Program-made: the position numbers and the translations under genes
NCBI RefSeq assembly: GCF_003950325.1
Contig: NZ_PXZH01000001.1
Coordinates: 806,001 to 870,000 of the forward strand
Direction: 5' to 3'
Source: Vagococcus humatus
GTDB lineage: Bacteria; Bacillota; Bacilli; Lactobacillales; Vagococcaceae
Length of the DNA stretch: 64,000 bases
The notes under the pieces: model-generated
Databases searched by the model: none
Seen by the model: the letters and a program-made list of their open reading frames with translations, nothing else
Told to the model about the DNA's origin: nothing
In this document: piece by piece, positions 8,582 through 18,380 of the stretch
How positions within the stretch are numbered: the stretch's first letter is position 1
How the letters are laid out: each line of letters opens with the position of its first letter

Positions 8582-9994
8582 TTATTCATACCAAGAATAA
8601 TGGAAAATGCCTTCTTTATCTTTTCTTTCATAAGTGTGAGCACCAAAATAATCCCGTTGTGCTTGGATAATATTAGCTGGTAAATTTTCACTTCGGTAAG
8701 AATCATAATAAGCAATTGCTGAAGAAAAAGTTGGAACAGGAACTCCTGCTTGTACTGCAACAGCTACTACTTCCCGAACTGATTTTTGATAACGACTAGT
8801 AATGTCATTAAAATAATCATCTAACAACAGATTTTGTAAATCAGGTTGTTTGTCATAAGCATCTGTAATTTTTTGTAAGAATTTTGCCCGAATAATACAG
8901 CCTGCTCTAAATATTTTAGCTATCTCACCGTATTTCAAATCCCAATTGAATGTTTCACTAGCTACACGTAATTGAGCAAATCCTTGAGCATAGCTCATGA
9001 TTTTACTGAAATACAAGGCTTCTCTAATTTTTTGAATGAACTCTTTTTGATTGCCTTCAAACCGAGGTAAGTCCATACCTTTAATGGCTTTACTAGCCAC
9101 TACACGTTCTTCTTTCATTGCTGAAATATAACGAGCAAAAACTGATTCTGTGATTAATGGTAGTGGCACACCTAAATCAAGGGCACTTTGACTAGTCCAT
9201 TTACCAGTTCCTTTATTTCCTGCTGCATCCAAGATCACGTCAACAATCGGTTTCCCTGTTTCTTCATCTTTACGAGTTAAAATATCTGCTGTAATTTCAA
9301 TCAGATAACTATCTAGTTCTCCTTCATTCCAGTCAGAGAAAATCGTTGCACATTCTTCAACAGATAGCCCTAATAATTTTGTCAATAAATCGTAAGACTC
9401 TGCGATTAACTGCATATCTCCATACTCAATTCCGTTATGAGCCATCTTAACATAATGACCTGCACCATTTGGCCCAATATAAGTGACACATGGTTCCCCG
9501 TCTTCTGCTTTTGCAGCAATTTGTTCTAAAATAGGCGCTACTAATTCATAAGCTTCACGTTGTCCACCAGGCATAATAGCTGGGCCTTTTAAAGCTCCTT
9601 CTTCCCCGCCAGACACACCTGTTCCAATAAAGTTAATACCTGAGTTAGCTAACTCTTCATTCCGTCTCATAGTGTCTTTAAAGAAGGTATTCCCACCATC
9701 AATTAAAATATCTCCTTCATCTAGATGAGGCAGTAGTGATTGAATGGTTTTATCTGTAGCGTCCCCTGCTTTAACCATTAATAAAATTTTACGAGGTTTT
9801 TCTAAAGAATCCACAAATTCTTGAATAGAATATGTTGGCACTAATTGTTTATCTCCATGTTCTTCCATTACTTCTTCTGTCCGACTATTTGTTCGGTTGT
9901 AAATAGAAACAGTGTAACCACGGCTTTCAATATTTAATGCTAAGTTTTTCCCCATTACAGCCATTCCTACGACACCAATTTGTTGTTTCGACAT
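8582..9994 (-). CDS. gnd: 6-phosphogluconate dehydrogenase (decarboxylating)
   Basis: A 470-residue enzyme that converts 6-phosphogluconate and NADP+ to ribulose 5-phosphate, CO2 and NADPH in the oxidative pentose phosphate pathway. The N-terminal Rossmann motif [21 protein letters not shown] (positions 6-26, written as read) is slightly shorter spaced than GxGxxG. Substrate-binding stretches are [21 protein letters not shown] and the catalytic [19 protein letters not shown] with Lys and Asn-Gly. [16 protein letters not shown] is in the helical C-terminal domain. Length equals the family norm. Good ribosome-binding site GGAGG. Confidence 0.97.
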   Translation of the reverse strand: MSKQQIGVVGMAVMGKNLALNIESRGYTVSIYNRTNSRTEEVMEEHGDKQLVPTYSIQEFVDSLEKPRKILLMVKAGDATDKTIQSLLPHLDEGDILIDGGNTFFKDTMRRNEELANSGINFIGTGVSGGEEGALKGPAIMPGGQREAYELVAPILEQIAAKAEDGEPCVTYIGPNGAGHYVKMAHNGIEYGDMQLIAESYDLLTKLLGLSVEECATIFSDWNEGELDSYLIEITADILTRKDEETGKPIVDVILDAAGNKGTGKWTSQSALDLGVPLPLITESVFARYISAMKEERVVASKAIKGMDLPRFEGNQKEFIQKIREALYFSKIMSYAQGFAQLRVASETFNWDLKYGEIAKIFRAGCIIRAKFLQKITDAYDKQPDLQNLLLDDYFNDITSRYQKSVREVVAVAVQAGVPVPTFSSAIAYYDSYRSENLPANIIQAQRDYFGAHTYERKDKEGIFHYSWYE

Positions 9995-10045
9995 AGTTTT
10001 CCTCCTTGTTCTATCAGAACGGATTATTGATATAATATTGGTTTC

Positions 10046-10074
10046 ATTATATCGTATTTTTTACCTAAAGTGAA
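10046..10074 (-). promoter_or_regulatory. Promoter of gnd with overlapping inverted repeat
   Basis: On the minus strand TTCACT, 17 bases, then a consensus TATAAT. The -10 box lies within an inverted repeat GATATAAT-N9-ATTATATC (10029-10053), so a regulator could bind over the start site. The operator idea is an inference. Confidence 0.6.
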
Positions 10075-10138
10075 CTAGTCCAACTTTCTTGTAATAAATT
10101 AGCTAACTGATAGGTTAGTTATTTCATGTATTTCAGAC

Positions 10139-10178
10139 AAAAAAAATCCTTAGACTCCATGGTTGTCTAAGGATTTTT
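10139..10178 (-). terminator. Terminator after rpmF
   Basis: AAAAATCCTTAGAC pairs with GTCTAAGGATTTTT around a 9-base loop, with a T run on the minus strand. Confidence 0.85.
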
Positions 10179-10198
10179 CAAACATTTCTTCAAATGTA

Positions 10199-10378
10199 TT
10201 ATGCTTCTTGTGCATTGACATCTTTACCATTGTATTGACCACAAGCTGGACATACGTGATGACTACGTTTTAATTCACCACAGTTTGAGCATGTGCTCAT
10301 GCCAGGTACAGTTAATTTATAATGAGTACGACGTTTTGCTTTTTTAGCTTTAGAAGTTCTTCTTGCAGGTACTGCCAT
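10199..10378 (-). CDS. rpmF: Large-subunit ribosomal protein L32
   Basis: A 59-residue protein read from the minus strand: it begins [19 protein letters not shown], the L32 signature, and contains two Cys pairs, CSNC and CPAC, which form a zinc ribbon. It ends [15 protein letters not shown] lies just upstream of the ATG. Presence of all four cysteines identifies the zinc-binding (C+) form. It lies 69 bases after yceD, the usual order, and the two are normally co-transcribed. Confidence 0.96.
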   Translation of the reverse strand: MAVPARRTSKAKKAKRRTHYKLTVPGMSTCSNCGELKRSHHVCPACGQYNGKDVNAQEA

Positions 10379-10447
10379 TTTACTACACCTCCTTCATAAC
10401 ACTTACATAATAACACTAGGTATTATGCATTTATTCCAATCTTACGC

Positions 10448-11011
10448 TTAATCAGCATCTTTATCATTATCTAATAAAGCTGACAATTTTGCAAGACGAG
10501 GATCTAATTCTTTTTGATCTTGTTGCGCTTTGCGTTGGAAATATTCCTCTTCTGAAATAATTTCCCAATCATTTCCTTTAGGCATTGCTTTTCCATGTTT
10601 CTCATCCTCTGTTAAAACTTGTAAAGGAATCGATAATAACACATGATCTTCGACTGCTTCTTCTAAATCAATGATATCTTTATCGAGGACTAGAATCGCT
10701 TCTTTATCTTCTAAAAATTCTTTCTTTTCAGAGAATTGTTCTTTAGTCATGTAAATTTCTGTAATAGTTTCATCACAAGCAAACTTAACAGGATCTAAGG
10801 AACGTGAAGATGGCAATGTTAAGGTGGTTACAATCTGAAAGTAAGCTATATAACAATCCGGTTCAACGGAAAGAGTTCCCTTAACTTGAACAGGTTCACA
10901 AGCTAATACTTGATCATCTCGAGCCATTAACTGACTTTCTAAATCTAATACCTGTTCAAAGGCAATAAGCTCATTTTGATATTTTTTTAATTCTAATAAA
11001 GACCATTTCAT
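10448..11011 (-). CDS. yceD: YceD / DUF177 family protein
   Basis: A 187-residue acidic protein of the DUF177 family, almost always encoded upstream of rpmF. Family members are linked to 23S rRNA maturation or ribosome assembly (in plants and E. coli), but the mechanism in Firmicutes is not settled. The N-terminus MKWSLLELKKYQNELIAFEQ and the FACDETITE stretch near the middle are typical. I chose the ATG at 11011; an in-frame GTG at 11020 is itself part of the ribosome-binding site AGAGGTGAT. Confidence 0.88.
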   Translation of the reverse strand: MKWSLLELKKYQNELIAFEQVLDLESQLMARDDQVLACEPVQVKGTLSVEPDCYIAYFQIVTTLTLPSSRSLDPVKFACDETITEIYMTKEQFSEKKEFLEDKEAILVLDKDIIDLEEAVEDHVLLSIPLQVLTEDEKHGKAMPKGNDWEIISEEEYFQRKAQQDQKELDPRLAKLSALLDNDKDAD

Positions 11012-11100
11012 AGTTATCACCTCTACACAACAAAAGCTATTATACTAGGATAAAAAAAGTTTGTCAATGAATTTTTCTTGACAGTCTTAATTCGCTTTTG

Positions 11101-12042
11101 TTAGTTATTTTCTTGTCGTCTATTTCTACCAACCATTTCAACTTCTTTAGATAAATAACGAATACGCTCCATAATTCTTCGGGCTTTTAAAGGTTCATCT
11201 TCCCCTCTTTGCGTAATTCTTAAATGTTCCTCTTCTAACTGCTGCATACTAAAGTTTGAACTAAAGAAAGTTGGTAACTGTTCTTGCATTCTATATTGTA
11301 AAATAACACCTAGAACATCATCTCGAATCCAGCTGCTCATGGAATCTGCTCCTATATCATCTAACATAAGGATAGGAGCCTGCTTAACTTGATTGATTTT
11401 AGCACTTGTGGTGTCATCTTTAATGGACGCTTTCATCTCTACAGCAAAAGTTGGAAAGTGCATCAAATAAGTTGAAAAACCTAATTCAGCTAATTCTCTA
11501 GCAATAGCTCCTAGTAAATATGTTTTTCCAACACCGAAAGATCCTTGTAAGTAAAGACCTGGTTGAAATTTATCTGGATGCTGACTATAGTGTTTAATAA
11601 ATAACATAGCTGCTTTAAGTGCTCCTGCCCGCTCTTCAGTTAGATCAAATTGATCCATTCGCGCATTTCGGATTCCTTTTGGCATATTTTCTAGTTGCAT
11701 ACGGCTTTCTACTTTTTGCACTTCTTGTTTAGCCAATAATGTTTGAGTAGGAACATAGCTCACATCAATAAACCGAAAATTCATAAATAATTTAGGTTCG
11801 TAACCTGGTGCAATCATAGTTGGATCTTGTCGTTTAAATTTTTCTTTTTCCTGAACAAATTCATACAATTTAGCATAGCTTTTTTCAATAATTTCTGGAG
11901 TTAATTCCTCTTGATGTTCTTTTACAAAACTTATGACATCAGGATCTCGCTTAACAGTTTCTTTTAAACGTTCAAAATGCTGTGACCACCTACTTGTTCC
12001 CATGGTTTTAGACATTTGTTCTCCAATATTTTCCAGATCCAT
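11101..12042 (-). CDS. dnaI: Primosomal protein DnaI (helicase loader)
   Basis: A 313-residue AAA+ ATPase that loads the replicative helicase DnaC at the origin and at restarted forks. The N-terminal helicase-interaction domain spans about 1-120. Walker A GSFGVGKTY is near residues 167-175 and Walker B ILMLDDIGAD near 229-238; the C-terminal arginine-rich RIMERIRYLSKEVEMVGRNRRQ is typical. ATG at 12042 is preferred since AGGAGG lies 11 bases before it; the in-frame GTG at 12054 overlaps that site. It follows dnaB with the stop codon 1 base from the ATG, so translation is coupled. Confidence 0.93.
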   Translation of the reverse strand: MDLENIGEQMSKTMGTSRWSQHFERLKETVKRDPDVISFVKEHQEELTPEIIEKSYAKLYEFVQEKEKFKRQDPTMIAPGYEPKLFMNFRFIDVSYVPTQTLLAKQEVQKVESRMQLENMPKGIRNARMDQFDLTEERAGALKAAMLFIKHYSQHPDKFQPGLYLQGSFGVGKTYLLGAIARELAELGFSTYLMHFPTFAVEMKASIKDDTTSAKINQVKQAPILMLDDIGADSMSSWIRDDVLGVILQYRMQEQLPTFFSSNFSMQQLEEEHLRITQRGEDEPLKARRIMERIRYLSKEVEMVGRNRRQENN

Positions 12043-12043
12043 T

Positions 12044-13456
12044 TTAATTGTCACCTCCTAAAGTATTCGTTCCTGGTTGTCGCAATTGCTGCAATTCTTT
12101 TTGTAGTTGTTGTCTTTGCTCCTCTGATAACGGAGTTTCTTGACGAGGTTCAACTTGAGTAGCCCAATCAGGTAAAGTTTCCACTCGTTTAGATGCTCCT
12201 CTTCTATTGTTATAAGTCGGAGAACTACTTGACTTAGATGAGGCTTTTTTAGAAACTTCTTTTACTTTCTTCATAGCAGCTTCTGGAGTACGAATATCAC
12301 TTTGTGCCCAGTTATTAGCAATAGTTAACACATATTGCTGACTTAAAGTTGCCTTTTGTTTCACTACTAAAACAAAATGTATCAAAATATTTAAAACGGA
12401 GTTAGGTAAGCCTGACTCCTTCACCAAATTTTCGACTAACCATTTTTCATTCTGAGTAATAAAACCTTTTGTTTGAGTTCTAATCGATTGTAAATACTGC
12501 ATAGGTGGAAATTCTTCACTAGATAAAATAATAGCAATTTCTATATCAGAAAAGCCTTGTTCTTTTAACTCCGTTTGTCTTTGCTCTCTTGTTTTTGGGT
12601 TAGAGACCTCTGCTTGAGGCTGCTGAACAGTTTTATTTGACTCTCGGTACTTGATTAAAACCTCTCGTCTAAAATCTTTTAGAGCAACTTGGCCAGTCGC
12701 TAAGTCGACTGCCCCTTCTACTAGTTCCTTCATTTCCACTTCATCTATCCCATATAAGCGATGAAATAAATAAATGCCTTCTTGAAGCTCCTTAGTAATC
12801 TGATCTTTATTTACTAATAAGCCATTTAAAATATCGATAAAATATGACCAATCAAATGTGTCAGAAATCACGCTAATTGGCTTAGAAGTGTCTAAAGTAA
12901 ACTTATCACTTGTCTCATCTAATATAGGTTGTTGACTAGTTAAATAATCTGTTTGTAAAGGATAAACATCTAAGAATTTTTTTGTCACATTTTGATACTC
13001 CTTAGTATCTACTGGTGGAATAGCAAAACGTTGGACTAACCGTTTAAACCGTCGTTCCCCTACTTTTTCTAACAAGAGAATAGATAACACATCATCTTTA
13101 AAAAAATCAGCTGCTAAAGAAGGAGGACACACTTCATAAATAAACTGCTTCCTGTCTGGTAATTCTTTAACATACACTTGTAACAAGCCAATCCCTTCTA
13201 AGCGAACTCGCCCTTTAAAAAAACGTGGAATGTCAATATCTAACTGGTTTAATAAATCAGCATGAAAAATTTCTTCACTATCAAATTCCCATTCTTCAAT
13301 GTAGGTCAATAACGTTTGATAAAAACTATAAGCATCTATCCCAATAATTGGTTGATACAAAAAACTTAATACCTTTAAATGCTCACTAGTGATAGGAGTC
13401 GCCTTTTTTACAAAGAAGGTATCTTTGGGTCTAATTTGTTTCCAAGGGTAATTCAA
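12044..13456 (-). CDS. dnaB: Replication initiation and membrane attachment protein DnaB
   Basis: A 470-residue Firmicutes-type DnaB, a primosome protein that recruits DnaI and the helicase to DnaD-bound origins; it is not the E. coli DnaB helicase. The N-terminus PWKQIRPKDTFFVKKA and KVLSFLYQPIIGIDAYSFY (winged-helix region) are characteristic. The DnaB/DnaD C-terminal domain lies around residues 290-390. The last 60 residues are serine-, glutamine- and arginine-rich and probably disordered. The gene lies between nrdR and dnaI, the classical order nrdR-dnaB-dnaI. Confidence 0.93.
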   Translation of the reverse strand: MNYPWKQIRPKDTFFVKKATPITSEHLKVLSFLYQPIIGIDAYSFYQTLLTYIEEWEFDSEEIFHADLLNQLDIDIPRFFKGRVRLEGIGLLQVYVKELPDRKQFIYEVCPPSLAADFFKDDVLSILLLEKVGERRFKRLVQRFAIPPVDTKEYQNVTKKFLDVYPLQTDYLTSQQPILDETSDKFTLDTSKPISVISDTFDWSYFIDILNGLLVNKDQITKELQEGIYLFHRLYGIDEVEMKELVEGAVDLATGQVALKDFRREVLIKYRESNKTVQQPQAEVSNPKTREQRQTELKEQGFSDIEIAIILSSEEFPPMQYLQSIRTQTKGFITQNEKWLVENLVKESGLPNSVLNILIHFVLVVKQKATLSQQYVLTIANNWAQSDIRTPEAAMKKVKEVSKKASSKSSSSPTYNNRRGASKRVETLPDWATQVEPRQETPLSEEQRQQLQKELQQLRQPGTNTLGGDN

Positions 13457-13480
13457 ATAGACTCCTCCTTACTCTATATA

Positions 13481-13969
13481 TTATGCTGGATCATCTTCCG
13501 ATGAGTCCTTAGATTTGTCATCCTTAACAATATCTTGTAATTCTTTTAGAAAAACACTCATATCCTTAAATTGACGGTAAACACTAGCAAAACGGATATA
13601 GGCAATTTCATCTAACCCTTTAAGATGCTCCATCACATATTCACCAATCAATTCAGTAGAGACTTCATTTTCACCTAAACTTCTAACTTGATTCTCAACT
13701 TGATCTGCAATTTGTTCCATTTGTTCCATTGACACTGGACGTTTTTCTGCAGAACGAATTAAACCTCGTAAAATTTTATCACGGCTAAATTCTTCTCGAC
13801 CGCCATTTTTTTTAATAACTAAAAGAGGGGTTGCCTCTACACGTTCAAACGTGGTAAATCGGTACCCACATGATTCACATTCTCTTCGTCTTCTGATTGC
13901 TCGTCCATCATCTGCAGGACGACTATCAACAACGCGTGAACCATTATAGTGACATTTAGGACATTGCAT
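13481..13969 (-). CDS. nrdR: Transcriptional repressor NrdR
   Basis: A 162-residue regulator of ribonucleotide reductase genes. The zinc ribbon uses CPKC (Cys 3 and 6) and CESC (31 and 34), and [18 protein letters not shown] between them is nearly invariant in the family. The ATP-cone domain spans about 49-139 and senses dATP/ATP. The C-terminal [11 protein letters not shown] tail is disordered. ATG at 13969 was chosen because AGAGGTGAT lies just before it; the earlier GTG at 13978 is part of that site. Only 24 bases separate it from dnaB. Confidence 0.96.
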   Translation of the reverse strand: MQCPKCHYNGSRVVDSRPADDGRAIRRRRECESCGYRFTTFERVEATPLLVIKKNGGREEFSRDKILRGLIRSAEKRPVSMEQMEQIADQVENQVRSLGENEVSTELIGEYVMEHLKGLDEIAYIRFASVYRQFKDMSVFLKELQDIVKDDKSKDSSEDDPA

Positions 13970-14091
13970 GAGAATCACCTCTATTCATTTTATTCATTGT
14001 TTAATTAATATACATAAGAATGCAGTGTTATTATAGCATGAAATGAAAGGTTTCGGATAGTCTTTAAATAGTTTCTCTATGTAAAAAAGCT

Positions 14092-14709
14092 CTACTTAAC
14101 AGTAAGATCTGACTTTTTATCGCCTTGATTTAACCAAGTTAGAACTTGTTGTTGGGTTTCAGCTATAGTCCCGCTATTATCAATTACCACATCTGCTAAT
14201 TGTCGTTTTTTTTCAATAGATAATTGGCTACTTATTCTTGCTTGTGCTTGTTGAAGGGTAAGATTATCCCGCTTCATTAATCGTGCCAGTTGAACTTCTT
14301 CTGGCAAGTACACTACCATTATTCCGTCCATACCTTCTTGGTAATTTTTTTCAAACAAAAGAGGGATATCTGCCACAACTAAAGGAACTCCTGTTTGAAC
14401 ATAGGCTGTAATCCCCTCTTTAATCCCTGTCCTTAAAAAGGGTTCCAACAAATTATCTAATTCTGCTCGCTTCCTTTTATCACTAAAGACTATTTGTCCT
14501 AAAGCTTGACGGTTTAACTCCTTATCATTAGTTAAAATCCCCTCTCCAAAATGTGAAACTAAAGCTTCTAGCCCTGGTGTTCTAGGAGCCACTACTTCTC
14601 TAGCAATTAAATCAGCATCTACAACTGGAATACCTTGCGCCATAAAGTAACGACTAACAGTAGATTTACCAGTAGCAATACTTCCTGTTAACCCAAGTAC
14701 AAATGTCAT
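14092..14709 (-). CDS. coaE: Dephospho-CoA kinase
   Basis: A 205-residue kinase that phosphorylates the 3'-hydroxyl of dephospho-CoA, the last step of coenzyme A synthesis. The P-loop GLTGSIATGKST is at residues 6-17, followed by VVDADLIAREVV, and VVADIPLLFE near the middle is the substrate-binding segment; VVYLPEEVQLARLMKRD is the lid region. It lies 17 bases after mutM in the conserved polA-mutM-coaE order. Confidence 0.95.
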   Translation of the reverse strand: MTFVLGLTGSIATGKSTVSRYFMAQGIPVVDADLIAREVVAPRTPGLEALVSHFGEGILTNDKELNRQALGQIVFSDKRKRAELDNLLEPFLRTGIKEGITAYVQTGVPLVVADIPLLFEKNYQEGMDGIMVVYLPEEVQLARLMKRDNLTLQQAQARISSQLSIEKKRQLADVVIDNSGTIAETQQQVLTWLNQGDKKSDLTVK

Positions 14710-14726
14710 CTGTTTTTCTCCTCACC

Positions 14727-15551
14727 TTATCTTTTTTGGCAGTGTGGACAAAAATGAGTTCCTCGTTGTCCCACTTTTATTTTACGAATAGGTGTCCCGC
14801 AATTAGGACAAGGCTCTCCTGTTTGCCCGTAAACTTTTAATGCGACTTGAAATTTTCCTGCCTCGCCTAGTGCATTTTTATAGGTTCGAATAGTTGTGCC
14901 ACCAGCTTTTACTGCTTCTGCTAGCACCTCTATAATACTTTGATGTAACACTTTTATTTCATCTTTACTCAAGTCACTTGCTACTTGTTCAGGGTGAATC
15001 TTGGCCCGAAACAACGCTTCATCTACGTAAATGTTTCCTAAACCTGTCACTAATTGCTGGGTTAATAATAAAGGTTTAATCCCCATCTGACGTTTTTTTA
15101 ACTCTTTAGTAAACTTGTCCAAATCAAAATCAGGCAAAACAGGTTCTGGCCCTAGTTTTTTTATTCCTTTATACTGGTTGGCTTCTCCTTTAGGAACTAA
15201 AGCCATTCTACCAAATTTTCTAACATCTAAATATCTTAATTCACTTCCATCATTCATCTTAAATATCACATGCGTGTGTTTACTTATAGCTGGATGATCG
15301 AGATGATATTCGTATTTTCCTTCCATTCTCAAATGAGAAATCAAATCATGATGCGTTAAATGAAAAATCAAAAATTTGCCTCTTCTAGTAACTTGTTGAA
15401 TTTCTTCCCCTTGTAAATCTAATTTAAATTGCTCAATATCTGTAGTTTCAATAATGCTTGGCCATAATACTTCTACTTGTTGAATTGTTTTATGTACCAC
15501 TAGTTGTTCTAAGCCAGTTTGAACGGTTTCTACTTCTGGTAATTCTGGCAT
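14727..15551 (-). CDS. mutM: Formamidopyrimidine-DNA glycosylase
   Basis: A 274-residue bifunctional glycosylase/AP lyase that removes 8-oxoguanine and other oxidised purines. The N-terminus PELPEVETV supplies catalytic Pro (after Met removal) and Glu. LDVRKFGRM, KPLLLTQQLVTGLGNIYVDE (helix-two-turn-helix) and a C-terminal zinc finger CPNC...CPHC near 247-271 are all present. GGAGGGA precedes the ATG. A hairpin between polA and mutM may reduce read-through from polA. Confidence 0.96.
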   Translation of the reverse strand: MPELPEVETVQTGLEQLVVHKTIQQVEVLWPSIIETTDIEQFKLDLQGEEIQQVTRRGKFLIFHLTHHDLISHLRMEGKYEYHLDHPAISKHTHVIFKMNDGSELRYLDVRKFGRMALVPKGEANQYKGIKKLGPEPVLPDFDLDKFTKELKKRQMGIKPLLLTQQLVTGLGNIYVDEALFRAKIHPEQVASDLSKDEIKVLHQSIIEVLAEAVKAGGTTIRTYKNALGEAGKFQVALKVYGQTGEPCPNCGTPIRKIKVGQRGTHFCPHCQKR

Positions 15552-15563
15552 AGTATCCCTCCT

Positions 15564-15597
15564 AAAAAAAGCCCTTGTACTATGTTACACAAGGGCT
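15564..15597 (-). terminator. Terminator or attenuator between polA and mutM
   Basis: GCCCTTGT pairs with ACAAGGGC around a 10-base loop, followed on the minus strand by TTTTTTT. It lies inside the polA-mutM gap, so mutM may need partial read-through or its own promoter. Confidence 0.78.
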
Positions 15598-15609
15598 TCT
15601 ATCTACTGT

Positions 15610-18273
15610 TTATTTTGCTTCATACCAAGTATTTCCTACACTACTATCCACTTTTAAAGGAATACTTAGCGTAACTGTTTGCTCCATTACTTGTTTAACT
15701 AATTGCTCTAGTTTAGGTATTTCAGATTTTGGTGCTTCAAAAACTAGCTCATCGTGTACTTGCAATAACATAGTCGCTTCCATTTTTTCTTCTTCTAAGC
15801 GTTTAGCCATTTCAATCATAGCTATTTTCAAAATGTCAGCTGCACTCCCTTGAATAGGCGAATTAATAGCAGTTCGTTCAGCAAAAGAACGTACATTAAA
15901 GTTCCTAGCATGAATATCAGGTAAATATCTTCTTCTATGCCAAAGAGTTTCAACATACCCTTTCTCTTTTGCCTCTTCCACTGCCTTTTCCATATATTCT
16001 TTAACACCTGGATATTTGTCAAAATAAGTCTCAATAAAGGTTTTCGCTTGTTGTCTTGAAATTCCTAAGTTCTGGGATAATCCATAATCACTAATCCCGT
16101 AAACAATCCCAAAGTTAACTGCTTTAGCTTGTCGGCGTAGATTACCTGTGACTTCATCTGCTGTTTCTACCCCAAACACGCGCATAGCTGTACTTGCATG
16201 GATGTCCATTCCATCAATAAAAGCTTGCCGTAAATGTTCATCTTCACTAATATGAGCTAACACACGTAGTTCAATCTGAGAATAGTCTGAAGAAAATATT
16301 TGCCAACCCTCTTTACTTGGTACAAAGGCTTGTCTAATTTTTCGTCCTTCTTCTAAACGAATAGGGATATTCTGCAGATTAGGATCAACAGAGCTTAAAC
16401 GACCGGTTTGAGTCAGTGTTTGAAGATAACGTGTATGGACTTTACCATCTGTTGGGTGAATCACTTTTAATAATCCTTCTACATAAGTCGATTGAATTTT
16501 CATTAGTTGACGGTAACTTAAAATTTCCTCAATAATAGGAGAATGTTCTTTTAGTTGTTCTAATACGTCTACAGCAGTTGAATAGCCAGTTTTGGTTTTT
16601 TTAATGACTGGTAAGCCCATTTTTTCAAATAAAATGACTCCTAATTGTTTAGGTGAATTTAAGTTAAATTCTTCTCCTGCTAGCTCATACACCCGACTTT
16701 CGATTTCCTTCAAGCGACTAGCAAATTCAACTTTCATCTCTTCCAGTCTGTGACTATCTACTTTAATCCCAGCTATCTCCATATCTGCTAACACTTTAGC
16801 TAAAGGAAGTTCCATCTCCCAAAAAAGTTCCCATTGATTTTTAGCTGTTAACTCTTTTTTCAGTGGTTCTTTTAAGAAGTTTAGCGCCCCAATCTTTCTA
16901 GCTAAATGATTTTCAAAAGAATCAGCCTCTTCTGGTAAACCTTTTTTAACTCCTTTACCATAAACTTCTTCATCTCTTAAAATAGTTTTATAATCATAGT
17001 GGTAAGCAATCGCTGCTACATCATCACTATTATCATTAGTATCTAATAAATAAGCTCCAATTAATATGTCAAATACGATATTCTTTAAAATAATTCCTTG
17101 TCGGTTCAACAAACAGTAAGTACTTTTAGCATCATATACGGTTAATTGACTGTTTTCTGATTGCAACCAGTCTATCATCAAAGGATTTTGTAAAAGCTCT
17201 GGGTTTTTAGAAACGTAAATCTCTCTCTCATCTCCCCAACACAGCCCCTCAATCTCGGCTAAATGATAGTTAGCATCTAATGTTTCCACATAAAAACTCA
17301 TTCCTGGTCTAAACATACCTTGTGTCAAATCTTCTTTTGAATCTACAACTGTATAAGAAATATCTGGCAAAGACTCTTCCATAATATCTAAATCTGGATA
17401 ATCCAATTTATCTAAAAAAGATTGAAAATCCATTTCTCGATAAAACGGGATTAATCTGTCTAAATCTTTACCTTGATAGACAAGATCAGTTGTTTGAATG
17501 GTGATAGGTGCTGAAATATTAATCGTAGCTAACTCTTTACTCATCAAAGCTTGTTCTTTGTCGTGAATTAAATTTTCTTTTCGTTTACTTTTTTTCATTT
17601 CATCCACATGTTGGTAAACATTCTCTACTGTACCATACTCTTTTAGTAACTTAATTGCTGTCTTTTCTCCAATACCAGTTACTCCTGGTAAGTTATCAGA
17701 GGTATCCCCAGCTAGTCCTTTCATGTCGATAATTTGTAAAGGAGCCAACCCGTATTTTTCTTCAATATGACTTGGGGTATAAGATTCCACTTCGCTAACC
17801 CCTTTAACTGTTACATCCACTCGAATATGATCATCAGCTAGTTGTGTTAAATCTTTATCTCCTGTTAATACAATCACATCAAATTCCTTTGGATCTACAG
17901 ATTTAGCTAATGTTCCAATAATATCATCTGCTTCATAATTAATTAATTCATAATGTTTAACTCCTAAACATTCAATTAATTCTCTTATGTAAGGCATTTG
18001 TTCAGTAAACTCACTAGGTGTTTTAGAGCGACCAGCTTTATATTCTGTAAATGTTTCATGCCTAAAAGTAGTTTTCCCTGCATCAAAGGCCACTAGCACA
18101 TGGGTAGGTTTTTCTCGTTCCATAACATTATCAAACATATTATGAAATGCGTAAATAGCATTGGTATGTAACCCATTTTTATTTTTAAATCGACTTAATG
18201 AATTATGTAAAGCAAAAAAAGCGCGAAAGGCAACACTATTGCCATCTATTAGTAAAAGTTTATTTTTAGACAT
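15610..18273 (-). CDS. polA: DNA polymerase I
   Basis: An 887-residue repair and Okazaki-fragment polymerase. The 5'-3' exonuclease/flap domain fills residues 1-290 (LLIDGNSVAFRAFFAL; ADDIIGTLAK; KGLAGDTSDNLPGV). The middle domain (about 310-470) has the fold position of a 3'-5' exonuclease, but where proofreading enzymes have a DxE motif it reads FYVETLDANYHL, so proofreading is likely absent, as in other Firmicutes. The polymerase domain has motif A DYSQIELRVLAH, motif B RRQAKAVNFGIVYG and motif C VHDELVFE. Length is normal. Confidence 0.97.
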   Translation of the reverse strand: MSKNKLLLIDGNSVAFRAFFALHNSLSRFKNKNGLHTNAIYAFHNMFDNVMEREKPTHVLVAFDAGKTTFRHETFTEYKAGRSKTPSEFTEQMPYIRELIECLGVKHYELINYEADDIIGTLAKSVDPKEFDVIVLTGDKDLTQLADDHIRVDVTVKGVSEVESYTPSHIEEKYGLAPLQIIDMKGLAGDTSDNLPGVTGIGEKTAIKLLKEYGTVENVYQHVDEMKKSKRKENLIHDKEQALMSKELATINISAPITIQTTDLVYQGKDLDRLIPFYREMDFQSFLDKLDYPDLDIMEESLPDISYTVVDSKEDLTQGMFRPGMSFYVETLDANYHLAEIEGLCWGDEREIYVSKNPELLQNPLMIDWLQSENSQLTVYDAKSTYCLLNRQGIILKNIVFDILIGAYLLDTNDNSDDVAAIAYHYDYKTILRDEEVYGKGVKKGLPEEADSFENHLARKIGALNFLKEPLKKELTAKNQWELFWEMELPLAKVLADMEIAGIKVDSHRLEEMKVEFASRLKEIESRVYELAGEEFNLNSPKQLGVILFEKMGLPVIKKTKTGYSTAVDVLEQLKEHSPIIEEILSYRQLMKIQSTYVEGLLKVIHPTDGKVHTRYLQTLTQTGRLSSVDPNLQNIPIRLEEGRKIRQAFVPSKEGWQIFSSDYSQIELRVLAHISEDEHLRQAFIDGMDIHASTAMRVFGVETADEVTGNLRRQAKAVNFGIVYGISDYGLSQNLGISRQQAKTFIETYFDKYPGVKEYMEKAVEEAKEKGYVETLWHRRRYLPDIHARNFNVRSFAERTAINSPIQGSAADILKIAMIEMAKRLEEEKMEATMLLQVHDELVFEAPKSEIPKLEQLVKQVMEQTVTLSIPLKVDSSVGNTWYEAK

Positions 18274-18336
18274 GTAGATACTCCTTATTTTCTATTCTTG
18301 TTCTATTCTAACAAAAAAAAGAATACATTGCGAAAA

Positions 18337-18372
18337 GAAAAACCCCTTTTGCTAACTGGCAAAGGGGGTTTG
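18337..18372 (-). terminator. Terminator after the BI-1 family gene
   Basis: An AACCCCTTTT / AAAGGGGGTT hairpin (one bulge) with a T run on the minus strand lies just past the stop codon. Confidence 0.75.
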
Positions 18373-18380
18373 GTTTAACT

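Noticed and set aside
8515-8760. 81-codon open frame overlapping the end of gnd
   Set aside because: Shadow of gnd in another frame, with no start signal.
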